Below are positions 34,863-43,062 of a stretch of 64,000 nucleotides of DNA, piece after piece. The position numbers and the translations under genes were made by a program. Origin of the DNA: Lachnospiraceae bacterium. GTDB lineage: Bacteria > Bacillota > Clostridia > Lachnospirales > Lachnospiraceae. The stretch is from assembly GCA_022792885.1 (NCBI GenBank), contig JAAWBX010000036.1, positions 248,001 to 312,000 of the forward strand. The letters are read 5' to 3'. The notes under the pieces were generated by a model. That model saw only the letters and a list, made by a program, of their open reading frames with translations. It had not been told where the DNA came from and made no database searches. The stretch's first letter is position 1. Each line of letters opens with the position of its first letter.

Positions 34863-35633
34863 ATGATTTTAGCAATCGATATCGGCAACACAAACATCTG
34901 CGTCGGCTGTCTTGACAAAGACCGGGTCTGGTTTTCCGAATACCTCTCCACAGATTGTCAGAAAACCGATCTGGAATATGCCGTCAGTCTTAAAAATATT
35001 ATGGAAATCTATCGGATCGTTCCCGAACAAATCGAAGGCGGCATCCTCTCTTCGGTGGTTCCGCCCCTGTCCCATGTCGTTCAAAGAGCCGCCGAAAAAA
35101 TCTTACGCCGGCCTGTCCTCACGGTCGGCCCCGGATTAAAAACCGGACTGAACATCCAGATCGACAACCCGGCCCAGTTAGGCAGCGACCTGGTCGTGGA
35201 TGCGGTCGCCGGCCTCGCGGAATACCCTCTTCCTCTTATTATTGTCGATATGGGAACCGCCACCATCTTATCCGTCCTGAATCAAAAAGGAACCTATGTG
35301 GGCGGCGCCATCTACCCGGGTTTGCGAATCTCCCTGGACTCCCTGACGGCCTCAACCTCCCAGCTTCCCAGAATCAGTCTGGATAATCCGGGACGCTCCA
35401 TCGGACGCAACACCGTCGAATGCATGAAAAGCGGGATTCTCTACGGAACCGCGGCCATGCTGGACGGCATGATCGACCGCCTGGAAGAAGAACTCGGCAT
35501 GAAAGCGTTCCTGGTCGCCACCGGCGAACCGGCGATCCCGATTCTTCCCCTCTGCCGTCACTCAATCCATTTTGACAAAACGCTGCCGTTGAAAGGGCTC
35601 CTCATCCTCTATGAAAAAAACCGACCCCGATGA
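34863..35633 (+). CDS. coaX: Type III pantothenate kinase
   Basis: 256 residues. CoaX belongs to the ASKHA fold; the phosphate motifs are LAIDIGNTNICVG and IIVDMGTATILSVL, with GSDLVVDAVAG between them. It phosphorylates pantothenate in the first CoA step, and is not feedback-inhibited by CoA like the type I enzyme. An AAAGGAG site is upstream of the ATG. It is convergent with the ECF S-component gene, with a shared terminator between them. Transcription may start at the candidate promoter at 34760. Confidence 0.95.
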   Translation: MILAIDIGNTNICVGCLDKDRVWFSEYLSTDCQKTDLEYAVSLKNIMEIYRIVPEQIEGGILSSVVPPLSHVVQRAAEKILRRPVLTVGPGLKTGLNIQIDNPAQLGSDLVVDAVAGLAEYPLPLIIVDMGTATILSVLNQKGTYVGGAIYPGLRISLDSLTASTSQLPRISLDNPGRSIGRNTVECMKSGILYGTAAMLDGMIDRLEEELGMKAFLVATGEPAIPILPLCRHSIHFDKTLPLKGLLILYEKNRPR

Positions 35634-35716
35634 GCCCCGTATCCGGCTTTTGCTCTGCGGCCGAAAACGCCACATTAAAATTTTATCCCGTTTCCCCTAA
35701 AAAAGCAACATAAAAA

Positions 35717-35749
35717 GCCCGGTCAGAAAACTTTCCGCCCTGACCGGGC
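35717..35749. terminator. Bidirectional terminator between coaX and the ECF S-component
   Basis: A 10-bp perfect stem (GCCCGGTCAG and CTGACCGGGC) is flanked by A-rich and CTTT sequence. It can serve coaX on plus and the convergent ECF gene on minus. Confidence 0.8.
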
Positions 35750-35803
35750 CTTTCGCATCTTCCTTTTGTTCTGCAGATATCGCGCATCGTCGTTCGACGA
35801 ATC

Positions 35804-36448
35804 TTACAGCGCGCTCTTCGTCTTCATAAAACGCATCATAACCTTACAGATCGCCACGGTCAGAATGGCCGCTACAACGGCTTCTCCTATGCCGCTGGTT
35901 CCGATGATCGTCAAAATCGCCGCATACAAAAACTCATAAGCCCGGCCCGTCGCCGCCGCGTACGCCTGCCCGAAAAACAGATAAATCAAATTCATTACCA
36001 GCAGCGTGTTGGTCATGGAACCGGCGATCCCGGCCAGCACCAGCCCGACCGCCTCGCCTTTCTTCTTATCCTTTACGGCTCTCGTCACACCCTTATACAC
36101 GTAATACGCTACGATCCCGATCAAAATACGGGGTATCATGCAAATGATAAGGCTCCGGAAATCGCCTCCGAATTCGCCCACCTGAATAAAAGGGCTGAAC
36201 ACGAAAGAAGTGGCGTTCGGTGTTGTCGTGTTCTTGACCAGACTCGTCAGACCGAAGACGAAGCCAAGAAAACCACCGGACACAGGGCCCAGCAAAATGG
36301 CTCCGATGATAACCGGCACATGAAGTATCGTCGCATTGATGATACCCAAAGGTATGTACCCAAGTACCGGCACGCTGGCCATCACAATCAGGACTGCCGT
36401 TAAAACGGCCGTCAACACCAGTTTCTGCGTTTTTTTGTCAATATTCAT
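35804..36448 (-). CDS. ECF transporter S-component, possibly pantothenate
   Basis: 214 residues, about six hydrophobic segments. The layout with IPLGIINATILHVPVIIGA and TPNATSFVFSPFI fits the PF12822-type substrate-specific S subunits of ECF vitamin transporters, which use shared EcfA/EcfT modules encoded elsewhere. The ligand is not proved by sequence. Pantothenate is suggested by the close coaX and coaBC genes, a guess by context. The gene has its own strong promoter (36504-36532) and shares a terminator with coaX. The leader is about 50 bases, too short for a known vitamin riboswitch. Confidence 0.85.
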   Translation of the reverse strand: MNIDKKTQKLVLTAVLTAVLIVMASVPVLGYIPLGIINATILHVPVIIGAILLGPVSGGFLGFVFGLTSLVKNTTTPNATSFVFSPFIQVGEFGGDFRSLIICMIPRILIGIVAYYVYKGVTRAVKDKKKGEAVGLVLAGIAGSMTNTLLVMNLIYLFFGQAYAAATGRAYEFLYAAILTIIGTSGIGEAVVAAILTVAICKVMMRFMKTKSAL

Positions 36449-36503
36449 TTTTCCCTCCTGCTACTGTTCTTTTACCAAGATACAATGCATTTTTTACATG
36501 TGT

Positions 36504-36532
36504 AGCATAGCAGAAAAAGAAAAGAATGTCAA
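36504..36532 (-). promoter_or_regulatory. SigmaA-type promoter of the ECF S-component gene
   Basis: TTGACA (36527-36532) and TATGCT (36504-36509) on the minus strand with a 17-base spacer. The leader to the ATG at 36448 is about 50 bases. Confidence 0.82.
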
Positions 36533-36543
36533 TTCCGTCACAA

Positions 36544-37293
36544 TTATTTCCCGGAATAATTTCCGATATCACGCAAAAGGCGCTCCCAGGCCTCCTCATT
36601 CTCCACATAATATTTGGGACAGATCTTCCCCGTCACATCATAATGCCGAATGATATCCTCCGTATCCAGGCCATATAGTTCTTTCAACCAGGCGCACAGA
36701 CGCACCAGAGACTGATATGTGGCATCCGTAAAGACACCTTCCGCATCCGGATGACAGCATTCAATGGAGATGGTATCGCTGTTCCGGTTGTTGGAGGCAT
36801 AGGCCACCTCATCCAAAGGCACGCACAAAATCACGGTCCCGTCCAACCCTATAATAAAATTACTGCTCACGGAAGCCTCGCCGCTTACGGCCAGATTTTC
36901 ATAATAGTCATGGTTTTGCCAACCGTTCGTTCCGGGATTTCCGATATAATGAACTACCACGCCGTTCACCGCATCCAGCTTATCCCCCGGCCGCGAAAAC
37001 TCGTTCACCGGAATATATGCCTTCGTGATCCAGTCCGGCAACTCGATCTCATCCGCCGGAATCACGGAATTTTCTCCTCCGAATCCGAGAAAATCCAACA
37101 AACCTCCGCGTTCATCGTCCAACCCGGAATTTCCCCGGCTGCCATTCCCTTTATTTCCCAAAACGCGGGAAATCAAAAGCAGCCCCACGACTACAAGCAG
37201 CAAAATAAGAAAAAGCAAAATCCAGCGCTTTAACACTCTCCTTAATTTCCGCAGCTTTTTCTCCCGGATATATGCCTCGTCGTATCGTCTCAT
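36544..37293 (-). CDS. Membrane-anchored N-acetylmuramoyl-L-alanine amidase
   Basis: 249 residues. A short basic cytoplasmic start, one membrane helix (about 24-44) and a Gly/Ser/Asn-rich linker precede an amidase_2/PGRP domain. Zinc ligands are seen in GVVVHYIGNPG and HYDVTGKICPKYY, with ISIECCH between them. It cuts the bond between MurNAc and L-Ala in peptidoglycan outside the membrane, as a type II anchored protein. Promoter at 37356-37384. No sporulation gene lies beside it. Confidence 0.9.
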   Translation of the reverse strand: MRRYDEAYIREKKLRKLRRVLKRWILLFLILLLVVVGLLLISRVLGNKGNGSRGNSGLDDERGGLLDFLGFGGENSVIPADEIELPDWITKAYIPVNEFSRPGDKLDAVNGVVVHYIGNPGTNGWQNHDYYENLAVSGEASVSSNFIIGLDGTVILCVPLDEVAYASNNRNSDTISIECCHPDAEGVFTDATYQSLVRLCAWLKELYGLDTEDIIRHYDVTGKICPKYYVENEEAWERLLRDIGNYSGK

Positions 37294-37355
37294 ACCGCCT
37301 GTCGCCTCACTTTTGTACTATTCATTTCTCTTCCCTACCGTCGCTTGACAAGAGA

Positions 37356-37384
37356 ATCATAACAAAAATCCCCGGTCCTGTCAG
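37356..37384 (-). promoter_or_regulatory. SigmaA-type promoter of the amidase gene
   Basis: CTGACA (37379-37384) and TATGAT (37356-37361) on the minus strand, 17 bases apart, about 60 bases before the ATG at 37293. Confidence 0.75.
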
Positions 37385-37457
37385 CCAAAGAACTGTTACA
37401 ATGTTTTTTCCTATTTTTATCCGAAATGTAACCAATTTGTATCTTCCAAAGCACCAG

Positions 37458-37485
37458 AAAACGACAGGGACTTTTTGCCCTGCCG
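37458..37485 (-). terminator. Terminator after the hybrid histidine kinase
   Basis: On the minus strand CGGCAGGG pairs with CCCTGTCG around an AAAAA-rich loop, followed by TTTTC, just past the kinase stop codon. Confidence 0.75.
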
Positions 37486-37506
37486 CTTTGCTCTCTTCGT
37501 CTCCGT

Positions 37507-40044
37507 TTAATGCTTCATATACCGTTCCAGCAGACGCGCAATTTCCCGTATATCAATCGGTTTGGAAACATGTGCGTTCATTCCGGCATCCAAACACTTC
37601 TTGATATCCTCAGAAAAAGCGTCCGCCGTCATGGCAATAATCGGAATATCCGCGTCGACACGGTCCATCCCGCGAATCGCCGCGGTCGCCTCATACCCGT
37701 TCATAACCGGCATACGCAAATCCATCAGGACGGCATCATAAAAACCGGGAGCGGAGCGCGCAAACTTATCCGCGCAGACCTGTCCGTTTTCCGCCCAATC
37801 CAACGTAAACCCAAGCTCCGACAAAAGAGCCGACGCAATCTCCCAGTTCAGCTCATTGTCCTCCGCCACCAGAATATGTCTTCCCGAAAAGTCCGTATCG
37901 GGTTCCTTGGCCTTGGAAGTCTCCAAAATTTCCTCCTCCTGGCCGACATATTGGCGCAGACCATAAAACAACGTTGACTTAAAGAGCGGTTTGGAAATAA
38001 ACCCGTTAATCCCGGCCTCCTTGGCTTCATCTTCGATCTCACTCCAATCATAGGCCGAAATCAAAAGAATCGGAACGTCCTTCCCCATTCTCTCCCGAAT
38101 CTGCCTGGCAACCTGAATGCCGCTGATGTTCGGAAGTTTCCAATCCAATAGAATGATATGATAATCATCCTTCATTCTGTGATGCTTCTCCACCATCTGA
38201 ATCGCATTCTCACCATCCAGCGTCCACTCGGCGTTGACTCCGATTGACTTCAAAGACGCCGCCGTAGTCTCACAGAGAAGCCGGTCGTCATCTACCAACA
38301 GCATATTCCAGTTTGGAAGAATCATATCTTCCTCTTCCTCCTCGGCCCGTTCCAGATCCAGAATCACATGAAATTCCGTACCGTTTCCCAGCTCGCTGTC
38401 CACCAAAATCTCACCGCCCATCGCATCCACGATATACTTGGTGATCGTCATTCCCAAACCGGTACCTTCCGTCTTCCGGACACGGGTACTGTCTTCGCGC
38501 GTAAACGAATCAAAAATCTTCTTCTGAAACTCCGGCGTCATTCCGATTCCGCTGTCCTTCACATAAATATGAACGCGGACAAACTCTTCTCCTTTCGGCG
38601 ATTCTTCTTCATATAATGAAACGCGGATTTTTCCGCCTTCCGGCGTAAACTTCACAGCATTGGAAAGAAAATTCAAAAGCACCTGATTCAACCTGACGCT
38701 GTCACAATACACGTTCTCCTCAATCACGTCATGTATCGACACATCGAAGGTCTGACGCCTCATTTTCACCTCCGACTGTACAATGCTTACGATGCTCTCC
38801 ATCACTTCTCGAAGAGACACGCGATCCATATTCAGCGTCATCTTCCCGCTCTCGATCTTGGACATATCCAGCACATCGTTGATCAACCCCAGCAGATGCT
38901 TGCTCGACAGTCCGATCTTCCTCAGGCAGTTCTGTACCTGTTTCTGGTCGTCAATATTCGCCGTCGCAATCGCCGTCATTCCCACAATCGCATTCATCGG
39001 CGTGCGAATGTCATGACTCATATTGGACAGAAATTCGCTTTTGGCCTTATTGGCCCTCAAAGCCTCCCTCTGCGCCTCGGTAAGCTCGCGGATCTGCCGC
39101 TTGGTGATTCGGAAATACGCCGTAAAAATCATGGTCAGCGCGCCCAAAATAATCAGACAACTGATAACCGCCATGGAAATCCACTGCTTCCCCAACGATT
39201 CAATCGCCTCATCCAAAAGGCCATACGGCATTACCGTAATCAGATACCACTCAGAATAAGGAAGAATATTGCAGTGAATATTCCTGCGGCCTTCAGCCGT
39301 CTCCAGAATCATACCGACATCTTCATGGGCTTCCATGGACTTCTTTAATTCTTCTATGTATCCTTCCGCCTGGTCGCCGCAATCGGACCGTACCCGGTCA
39401 AAATAACTGTCAAAAACCTCCTCGCTCCGTATAACGTAACTTCCGTCCCGACGGATAATATGCGAATACGTCAGAGCGTCCTCTTCATCCAGCGACATGA
39501 TCTCCCGGATATAACTTACCGGAAGCGCCGCCACCAAAGCCACGTTTTTCTTCCCGTCTTCCATGGGATAATCCGAAGAAACACTTAAAAGAACCAGATC
39601 TTCTCCGGAAACGGCCCGTCCTACGGCTATCTTCTTCTGCCCGTCGCACAGGGAACGTTGAAACGGTTCCGGATCAACGACTTCCATCATCTCCCCGTAA
39701 AGCATCTCAAATTCACCGTTCGAAGAGTAAAACGCCAGATGTTCAAAACCTCTCGCCTTCGCGTTATAGATCAGTTCTTTCTTCAGTTCCTCAATACTCG
39801 AAAATCCTTCCTGGGAGATCGTTTCCACCAGAGCTTCCACCTGAGACAGCCGATCCACGCAGGTCGTCTCAAAATGCATAAGAATACGCTCGCTCATCCC
39901 GGACATGTATTTTGTACCGATCTCGCTGTGTGTCTCCTGATTCTTCTGGTCCATGTACGTCAGCATAAAGGAAAAAATCCCCAGACACAGCACCGATAAT
40001 AAAACCAGACTCGTTATCAAAAAGCGTGTTACTCTATTCTTCAT
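37507..40044 (-). CDS. Hybrid histidine kinase with periplasmic-type sensor and two receiver domains
   Basis: 845 residues. A membrane helix near the N-terminus and another near residue 300 bracket an extracytoplasmic Cache-like domain. The kinase core begins with SNMSHDIRTPMNAIVG (the phosphorylated His), then a HATPase domain (LNQVLLNFLSNAVKFTP, VKDSGIGMTPEF, GTGLGMTITK). Two receivers follow: a first with LLDWKLP and a second with VLMDLRMP, both with conserved acidic residues and lysines (FISKP, HVSKP). No output or HPt domain is present, so a separate relay protein is needed. ATG at 40044 with GGGGTG upstream. No cognate regulator is adjacent. Confidence 0.92.
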   Translation of the reverse strand: MKNRVTRFLITSLVLLSVLCLGIFSFMLTYMDQKNQETHSEIGTKYMSGMSERILMHFETTCVDRLSQVEALVETISQEGFSSIEELKKELIYNAKARGFEHLAFYSSNGEFEMLYGEMMEVVDPEPFQRSLCDGQKKIAVGRAVSGEDLVLLSVSSDYPMEDGKKNVALVAALPVSYIREIMSLDEEDALTYSHIIRRDGSYVIRSEEVFDSYFDRVRSDCGDQAEGYIEELKKSMEAHEDVGMILETAEGRRNIHCNILPYSEWYLITVMPYGLLDEAIESLGKQWISMAVISCLIILGALTMIFTAYFRITKRQIRELTEAQREALRANKAKSEFLSNMSHDIRTPMNAIVGMTAIATANIDDQKQVQNCLRKIGLSSKHLLGLINDVLDMSKIESGKMTLNMDRVSLREVMESIVSIVQSEVKMRRQTFDVSIHDVIEENVYCDSVRLNQVLLNFLSNAVKFTPEGGKIRVSLYEEESPKGEEFVRVHIYVKDSGIGMTPEFQKKIFDSFTREDSTRVRKTEGTGLGMTITKYIVDAMGGEILVDSELGNGTEFHVILDLERAEEEEEDMILPNWNMLLVDDDRLLCETTAASLKSIGVNAEWTLDGENAIQMVEKHHRMKDDYHIILLDWKLPNISGIQVARQIRERMGKDVPILLISAYDWSEIEDEAKEAGINGFISKPLFKSTLFYGLRQYVGQEEEILETSKAKEPDTDFSGRHILVAEDNELNWEIASALLSELGFTLDWAENGQVCADKFARSAPGFYDAVLMDLRMPVMNGYEATAAIRGMDRVDADIPIIAMTADAFSEDIKKCLDAGMNAHVSKPIDIREIARLLERYMKH

Positions 40045-40160
40045 AAGCGGGCACCCCGTTCTTTGCCCCGTATCTGCAAGCAACCGGCAGTCTCCCTTCG
40101 GAATCTTCTTATTATCATTCTTTCTCTTCCTTTCTCGGATCAAAACCCTGAAGTGACTTT

Positions 40161-40189
40161 ATTATAAAAGAAACCCGGCACAAAATCAA
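40161..40189 (-). promoter_or_regulatory. SigmaA-type promoter of the hybrid kinase
   Basis: TTGATT (40184-40189) and perfect TATAAT (40161-40166) on the minus strand with 17 bases between. It gives a leader of about 110 bases before the ATG at 40044. Confidence 0.8.
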
Positions 40190-40264
40190 TACTCTTTCCC
40201 GAAATTCGCCCTTTCCCGCAGCCGGAGATCCCACCGAAAAAAAGAAAAAAATCAAAAAAAGCGC

Positions 40265-40293
40265 TTGACTTTTTTATCCAAAATCTGTATACT
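40265..40293 (+). promoter_or_regulatory. SigmaA-type promoter of the tRNA operon
   Basis: TTGACT (40265-40270) and TATACT (40288-40293) with a 17-base spacer, about 38 bases before tRNA-Val. No regulatory leader hairpin is evident. Confidence 0.85.
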
Positions 40294-40330
40294 ATCGAAG
40301 TGACTTGTGAACAGGACAAGTCATAGACGA

Positions 40331-40403
40331 GGGGTCTTAGCTCAGCTGGGAGAGCATCTGCCTTACAAGCAGAGGGTCACAGGTTCGAGCCCTGTAGGCC
40401 CCA
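40331..40403 (+). tRNA. tRNA-Val (anticodon TAC)
   Basis: Cloverleaf is complete: acceptor GGGGTCT with AGGCCCC (one T-G pair), D-arm AGCTCAGCTGGGAGAGC, anticodon loop CTTACAA reading TAC, TPsiC arm with GGTTCGAGC. Discriminator A at 40403; no CCA encoded. Cotranscribed with tRNA-Met 4 bases downstream. Confidence 0.96.
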
Positions 40404-40407
40404 TCGT

Positions 40408-40481
40408 GGCGGAATAGCTCAGTTGGCTAGAGCATACGGTTCATACCCGTAGTGTCGAGAGTTCAAATCTCCCTTCCGCTA
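40408..40481 (+). tRNA. Elongator-type tRNA-Met (anticodon CAT)
   Basis: Acceptor GGCGGAA with TTCCGCT (G-U at the first pair, as in Bacillus elongator tRNA-Met), D-loop AGTTGGCTA, anticodon loop TTCATAC reading CAT, TPsiC arm GTTCAAATC. The G1-U72 wobble pair differs from the usual unpaired C1-A72 of initiators; by sequence alone tRNA-Ile2 (CAT) is less likely. No CCA encoded. Confidence 0.92.
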
Positions 40482-40488
40482 CTAAAAA

Positions 40489-40529
40489 GCCCGTGTATCC
40501 GAACGATAATCGGATTCACGGGCTTTTTT
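40489..40529 (+). terminator. Terminator of the tRNA operon
   Basis: A stem of GCCCGTG-ATCCGA paired with TCGGAT-CACGGGC (one bulge/mismatch) is followed by TTTTTT, right after tRNA-Met. It may also help the convergent CPBP gene. Confidence 0.88.
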
Positions 40530-40570
40530 GCTGCCGGCCGCACCGGGAGCAAAAAAGCCCGCTTCCGGCC

Positions 40571-41467
40571 TCATGTCTCTCCCGCGGCTGCCTCCTCCAA
40601 AACCTCTCCGGCCTGCACATATTTCTCAATCAGAAGCACCATACCGACCAGCACCCCGCTCATGGCCAACGTGCTTCCGTAAAACAGCGCCGGACCTTTT
40701 AAAAGCCCTTCGAGAAAACCGGTCTCCGACTGAATCACCGCCAGAATATTGGATGCCATATGAAACAAAACCGGCGCCAGAAGACTGTGATAACGCTCAT
40801 ATACATAGATCATCAAAAGTCCCAGGAAAAATGAGAAGACCCCCTGCACAAGATTCCCGTGAACGACACCGAAACTGAAGGCCGCCAGGACAACGGCCCA
40901 CTTAAAGTCCAGAATCTCCTTCATCCTCTCATACATCAATCCCCGAAACACCATCTCCTCCGCAATCGGGATAATCAGACCCAGCCCCAGAAATTCAATC
41001 GCCAGATTTCCTTTAAAAAAGCTCTCGGTCAACTGGGTATACTCCTCCGACGCGCCGGCCAGCCCGCTTATCACCATCATATTGTTAGCGGCAAAACTGG
41101 CCGCCAGCCCCAAAAGCAGCACGAACAGATAATGCATGGGCGCAACCTTCTCATAAACCCGCCAGGTTCCTTCCGCCTTTTTGCGCTTCTTATCCATCCG
41201 CAGGAACCACATCATAAGAGGGATCGACAAAAGAGCTGCCGCCGCCTGAATCTCATAGGCGTAAGACAAGCTGATCTCCAAAACCTTTTCCAGAAATTCC
41301 TGATACAACGCCGCCGTATGGATGGAATCGTACTGCAAAGACACCGCCCCCATAATGACGAAGGTCGCCAGCAATGAGACCAGATAACTAACTCCATTGT
41401 AAGCAAGCGCAGGATAAAAAACCCGCCAAAGCTTTCTTCCCGCCCCTGTTTCGCTTTTTTTATTCAT
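40571..41467 (-). CDS. CPBP-family intramembrane metalloprotease
   Basis: 298 residues with about eight hydrophobic segments. The CPBP (Abi) motifs are PIAEEMVFRGLMYER (EExxxR), FSFGVVHGN and LFHMASN, giving the acidic and histidine residues for zinc. Family members cleave transmembrane substrates or process peptides, but the target here is unknown. It ends 42 bases from the tRNA terminator, facing the tRNA genes. No bacteriocin gene is adjacent. The upstream gap of 237 bases to 41704 shows no confident promoter. Confidence 0.88.
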   Translation of the reverse strand: MNKKSETGAGRKLWRVFYPALAYNGVSYLVSLLATFVIMGAVSLQYDSIHTAALYQEFLEKVLEISLSYAYEIQAAAALLSIPLMMWFLRMDKKRKKAEGTWRVYEKVAPMHYLFVLLLGLAASFAANNMMVISGLAGASEEYTQLTESFFKGNLAIEFLGLGLIIPIAEEMVFRGLMYERMKEILDFKWAVVLAAFSFGVVHGNLVQGVFSFFLGLLMIYVYERYHSLLAPVLFHMASNILAVIQSETGFLEGLLKGPALFYGSTLAMSGVLVGMVLLIEKYVQAGEVLEEAAAGET

Positions 41468-41704
41468 TTTTCAACCGCCTGTTTTTTATTTTGCCATAGC
41501 TATCATGTTCCATCATGCCCGGAATCCGAATGTCGTATCCGTCGCACGGCGCCGTCACCGGACCGAAACGCACACCTCAACCCTAACGGCAATACTCTCA
41601 AATGATAAATCTAACATACTTCCGCCCAAGATGCAAACGCTTTTTTGTCTTTTTCCCTTCTGTCTTCATATATTGATAATGATTGAATTTATTGGGAGTA
41701 TACC

Positions 41705-42961
41705 ATGTTCCTGTCAAAAATGCAGAGTTCCGCCCCAGACCTTGGCATTCTTCAAATCAACGTAACTTCTGCCGCTAACAACGCCCCCATTCAGGGAGCC
41801 GTCATCGATATCTCCGCCACCGAAGAACCGGATCAGGTTCTTGAGGAAGTAAGTACCGACCTTTCCGGCCGGACCGAGGAAATCGAACTGGCCGCGCCGC
41901 CTCTGGACTACAGCCTGACCACGGGCCAGCCCAGGCCCTACTCGGAGTACACGCTCCGGATCACCGCCCCCGGTTATGAACCCCTGACGATCGAAGGCAC
42001 CGAGATCCTTCCGGATTCCCTGGCGATACAGCCCGTCAGGCTGCGCCCTCTGAACGAAGGCCCCGGTCCGAACGATATCGTGATTCCCGACCATACCCTC
42101 TACGGCAATTACCCGCCCAAGATCGCCGAGGACGAAATCAAACCACTGGACGAAAGCGGCGAGATCGTTCTAAGCCGGGTCGTGATACCCGAAACCATCG
42201 TCGTACACGACGGCGCCCCCTCCAACACCTCGGCCCGCAATTATTACGTTCCCTACACGGACTATATCAAAAACGTAGCTTCCTCGGAAATCTACTCCAC
42301 CTGGCCCAGAGAAACGATCCTGGCCAACGTACTGGCCATCATGTCCTTCACGTTAAACCGGGTCTACACGGAATGGTATCGAAACAAAGGCTATGACTTC
42401 ACGATCACCTCTTCCACCGCCTACGATCACAAATGGATCTACGGCCGGAATATTTTCGAAAGCATCTCGGAAATCGTGGACGAAGCCTTTACCGACTATC
42501 TCTCAAGGCCCAACGTCAAACAACCGATCCTGACCCAATACTGCGACGGACGTCAGGTCACCTGCCCCGGCTGGATGACTCAGTGGGGTTCCAAGTCGCT
42601 GGGAGATCAGGGCTACAGCGCCATCAACATTCTCCGAAACTATTACGGAAACGACATGTACATCAATTCGGCCGAACAGATCGCCGGAATCCCTTCCTCC
42701 TGGCCGGGTTATAACCTGGATATCGGCGCCTCCGGCGACAAAGTCCGCCAGATGCAGGAACAGCTCAACGCGATCGCCAGCGTTTACACGGCGATCCCGA
42801 CGCTGGTGCCGGACGGCATTTTCGGCGAGCGGACGCAGGGCTCCGTCCGGGAATTCCAGTCTGTCTTCGGCCTCCCCGTGACAGGCGTCGTGGACTACCG
42901 GACCTGGTATAAAATCTCTCAGATCTTCGTCGGCGTCACCCGCATCGGAGAACTGTCCTGA
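41705..42961 (+). CDS. SpoIID-like protein with carboxypeptidase-regulatory-like and peptidoglycan-binding domains
   Basis: 418 residues. Residues 14-115 look like a beta-sandwich (INVTSAANNAPIQGAVIDIS). Residues 180-262 resemble a SpoIID lytic-transglycosylase fold: YYVPYTDYIKNVASSEIYS with the putative catalytic Glu195, then TWPRETILANVLAIMSFTLNR. Residues 340-405 form a PG_binding_1 domain (GASGDKVRQMQEQLN, PDGIFGERTQGS). No signal peptide or membrane segment is seen, so export is not evident; a spore or mother-cell role is possible but unproved. GGGAGT precedes the ATG. Plus strand, terminated by a hairpin at 43007. Confidence 0.85.
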   Translation: MFLSKMQSSAPDLGILQINVTSAANNAPIQGAVIDISATEEPDQVLEEVSTDLSGRTEEIELAAPPLDYSLTTGQPRPYSEYTLRITAPGYEPLTIEGTEILPDSLAIQPVRLRPLNEGPGPNDIVIPDHTLYGNYPPKIAEDEIKPLDESGEIVLSRVVIPETIVVHDGAPSNTSARNYYVPYTDYIKNVASSEIYSTWPRETILANVLAIMSFTLNRVYTEWYRNKGYDFTITSSTAYDHKWIYGRNIFESISEIVDEAFTDYLSRPNVKQPILTQYCDGRQVTCPGWMTQWGSKSLGDQGYSAINILRNYYGNDMYINSAEQIAGIPSSWPGYNLDIGASGDKVRQMQEQLNAIASVYTAIPTLVPDGIFGERTQGSVREFQSVFGLPVTGVVDYRTWYKISQIFVGVTRIGELS

Positions 42962-43006
42962 CCGGAAAATAAAACGGGAGAGCACACAGGCTCTCCGAAA
43001 CAATCG

Positions 43007-43035
43007 GGAGCCGGAATAAATCCCGGCTCCTTTTT
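43007..43035 (+). terminator. Terminator after the SpoIID-like gene
   Basis: A stem GGAGCCGG paired with CCGGCTCC around AATAAAT is followed by TTTTT. A smaller hairpin (GGAGAG/CTCTCC) lies upstream at about 42977-42996. Confidence 0.85.
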
Positions 43036-43062
43036 CTCGTTTTGCCGATGAAAATCATCGGT

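Noticed and set aside
36449-36503. Possible riboswitch in the leader of the ECF S-component gene
   Set aside because: The leader is only about 50 bases and shows no conserved vitamin-riboswitch core.
41468-41704. SigmaE-like -10 (CATATATT) before the SpoIID-like gene
   Set aside because: No matching -35 element at the expected distance, so sporulation control could not be supported.
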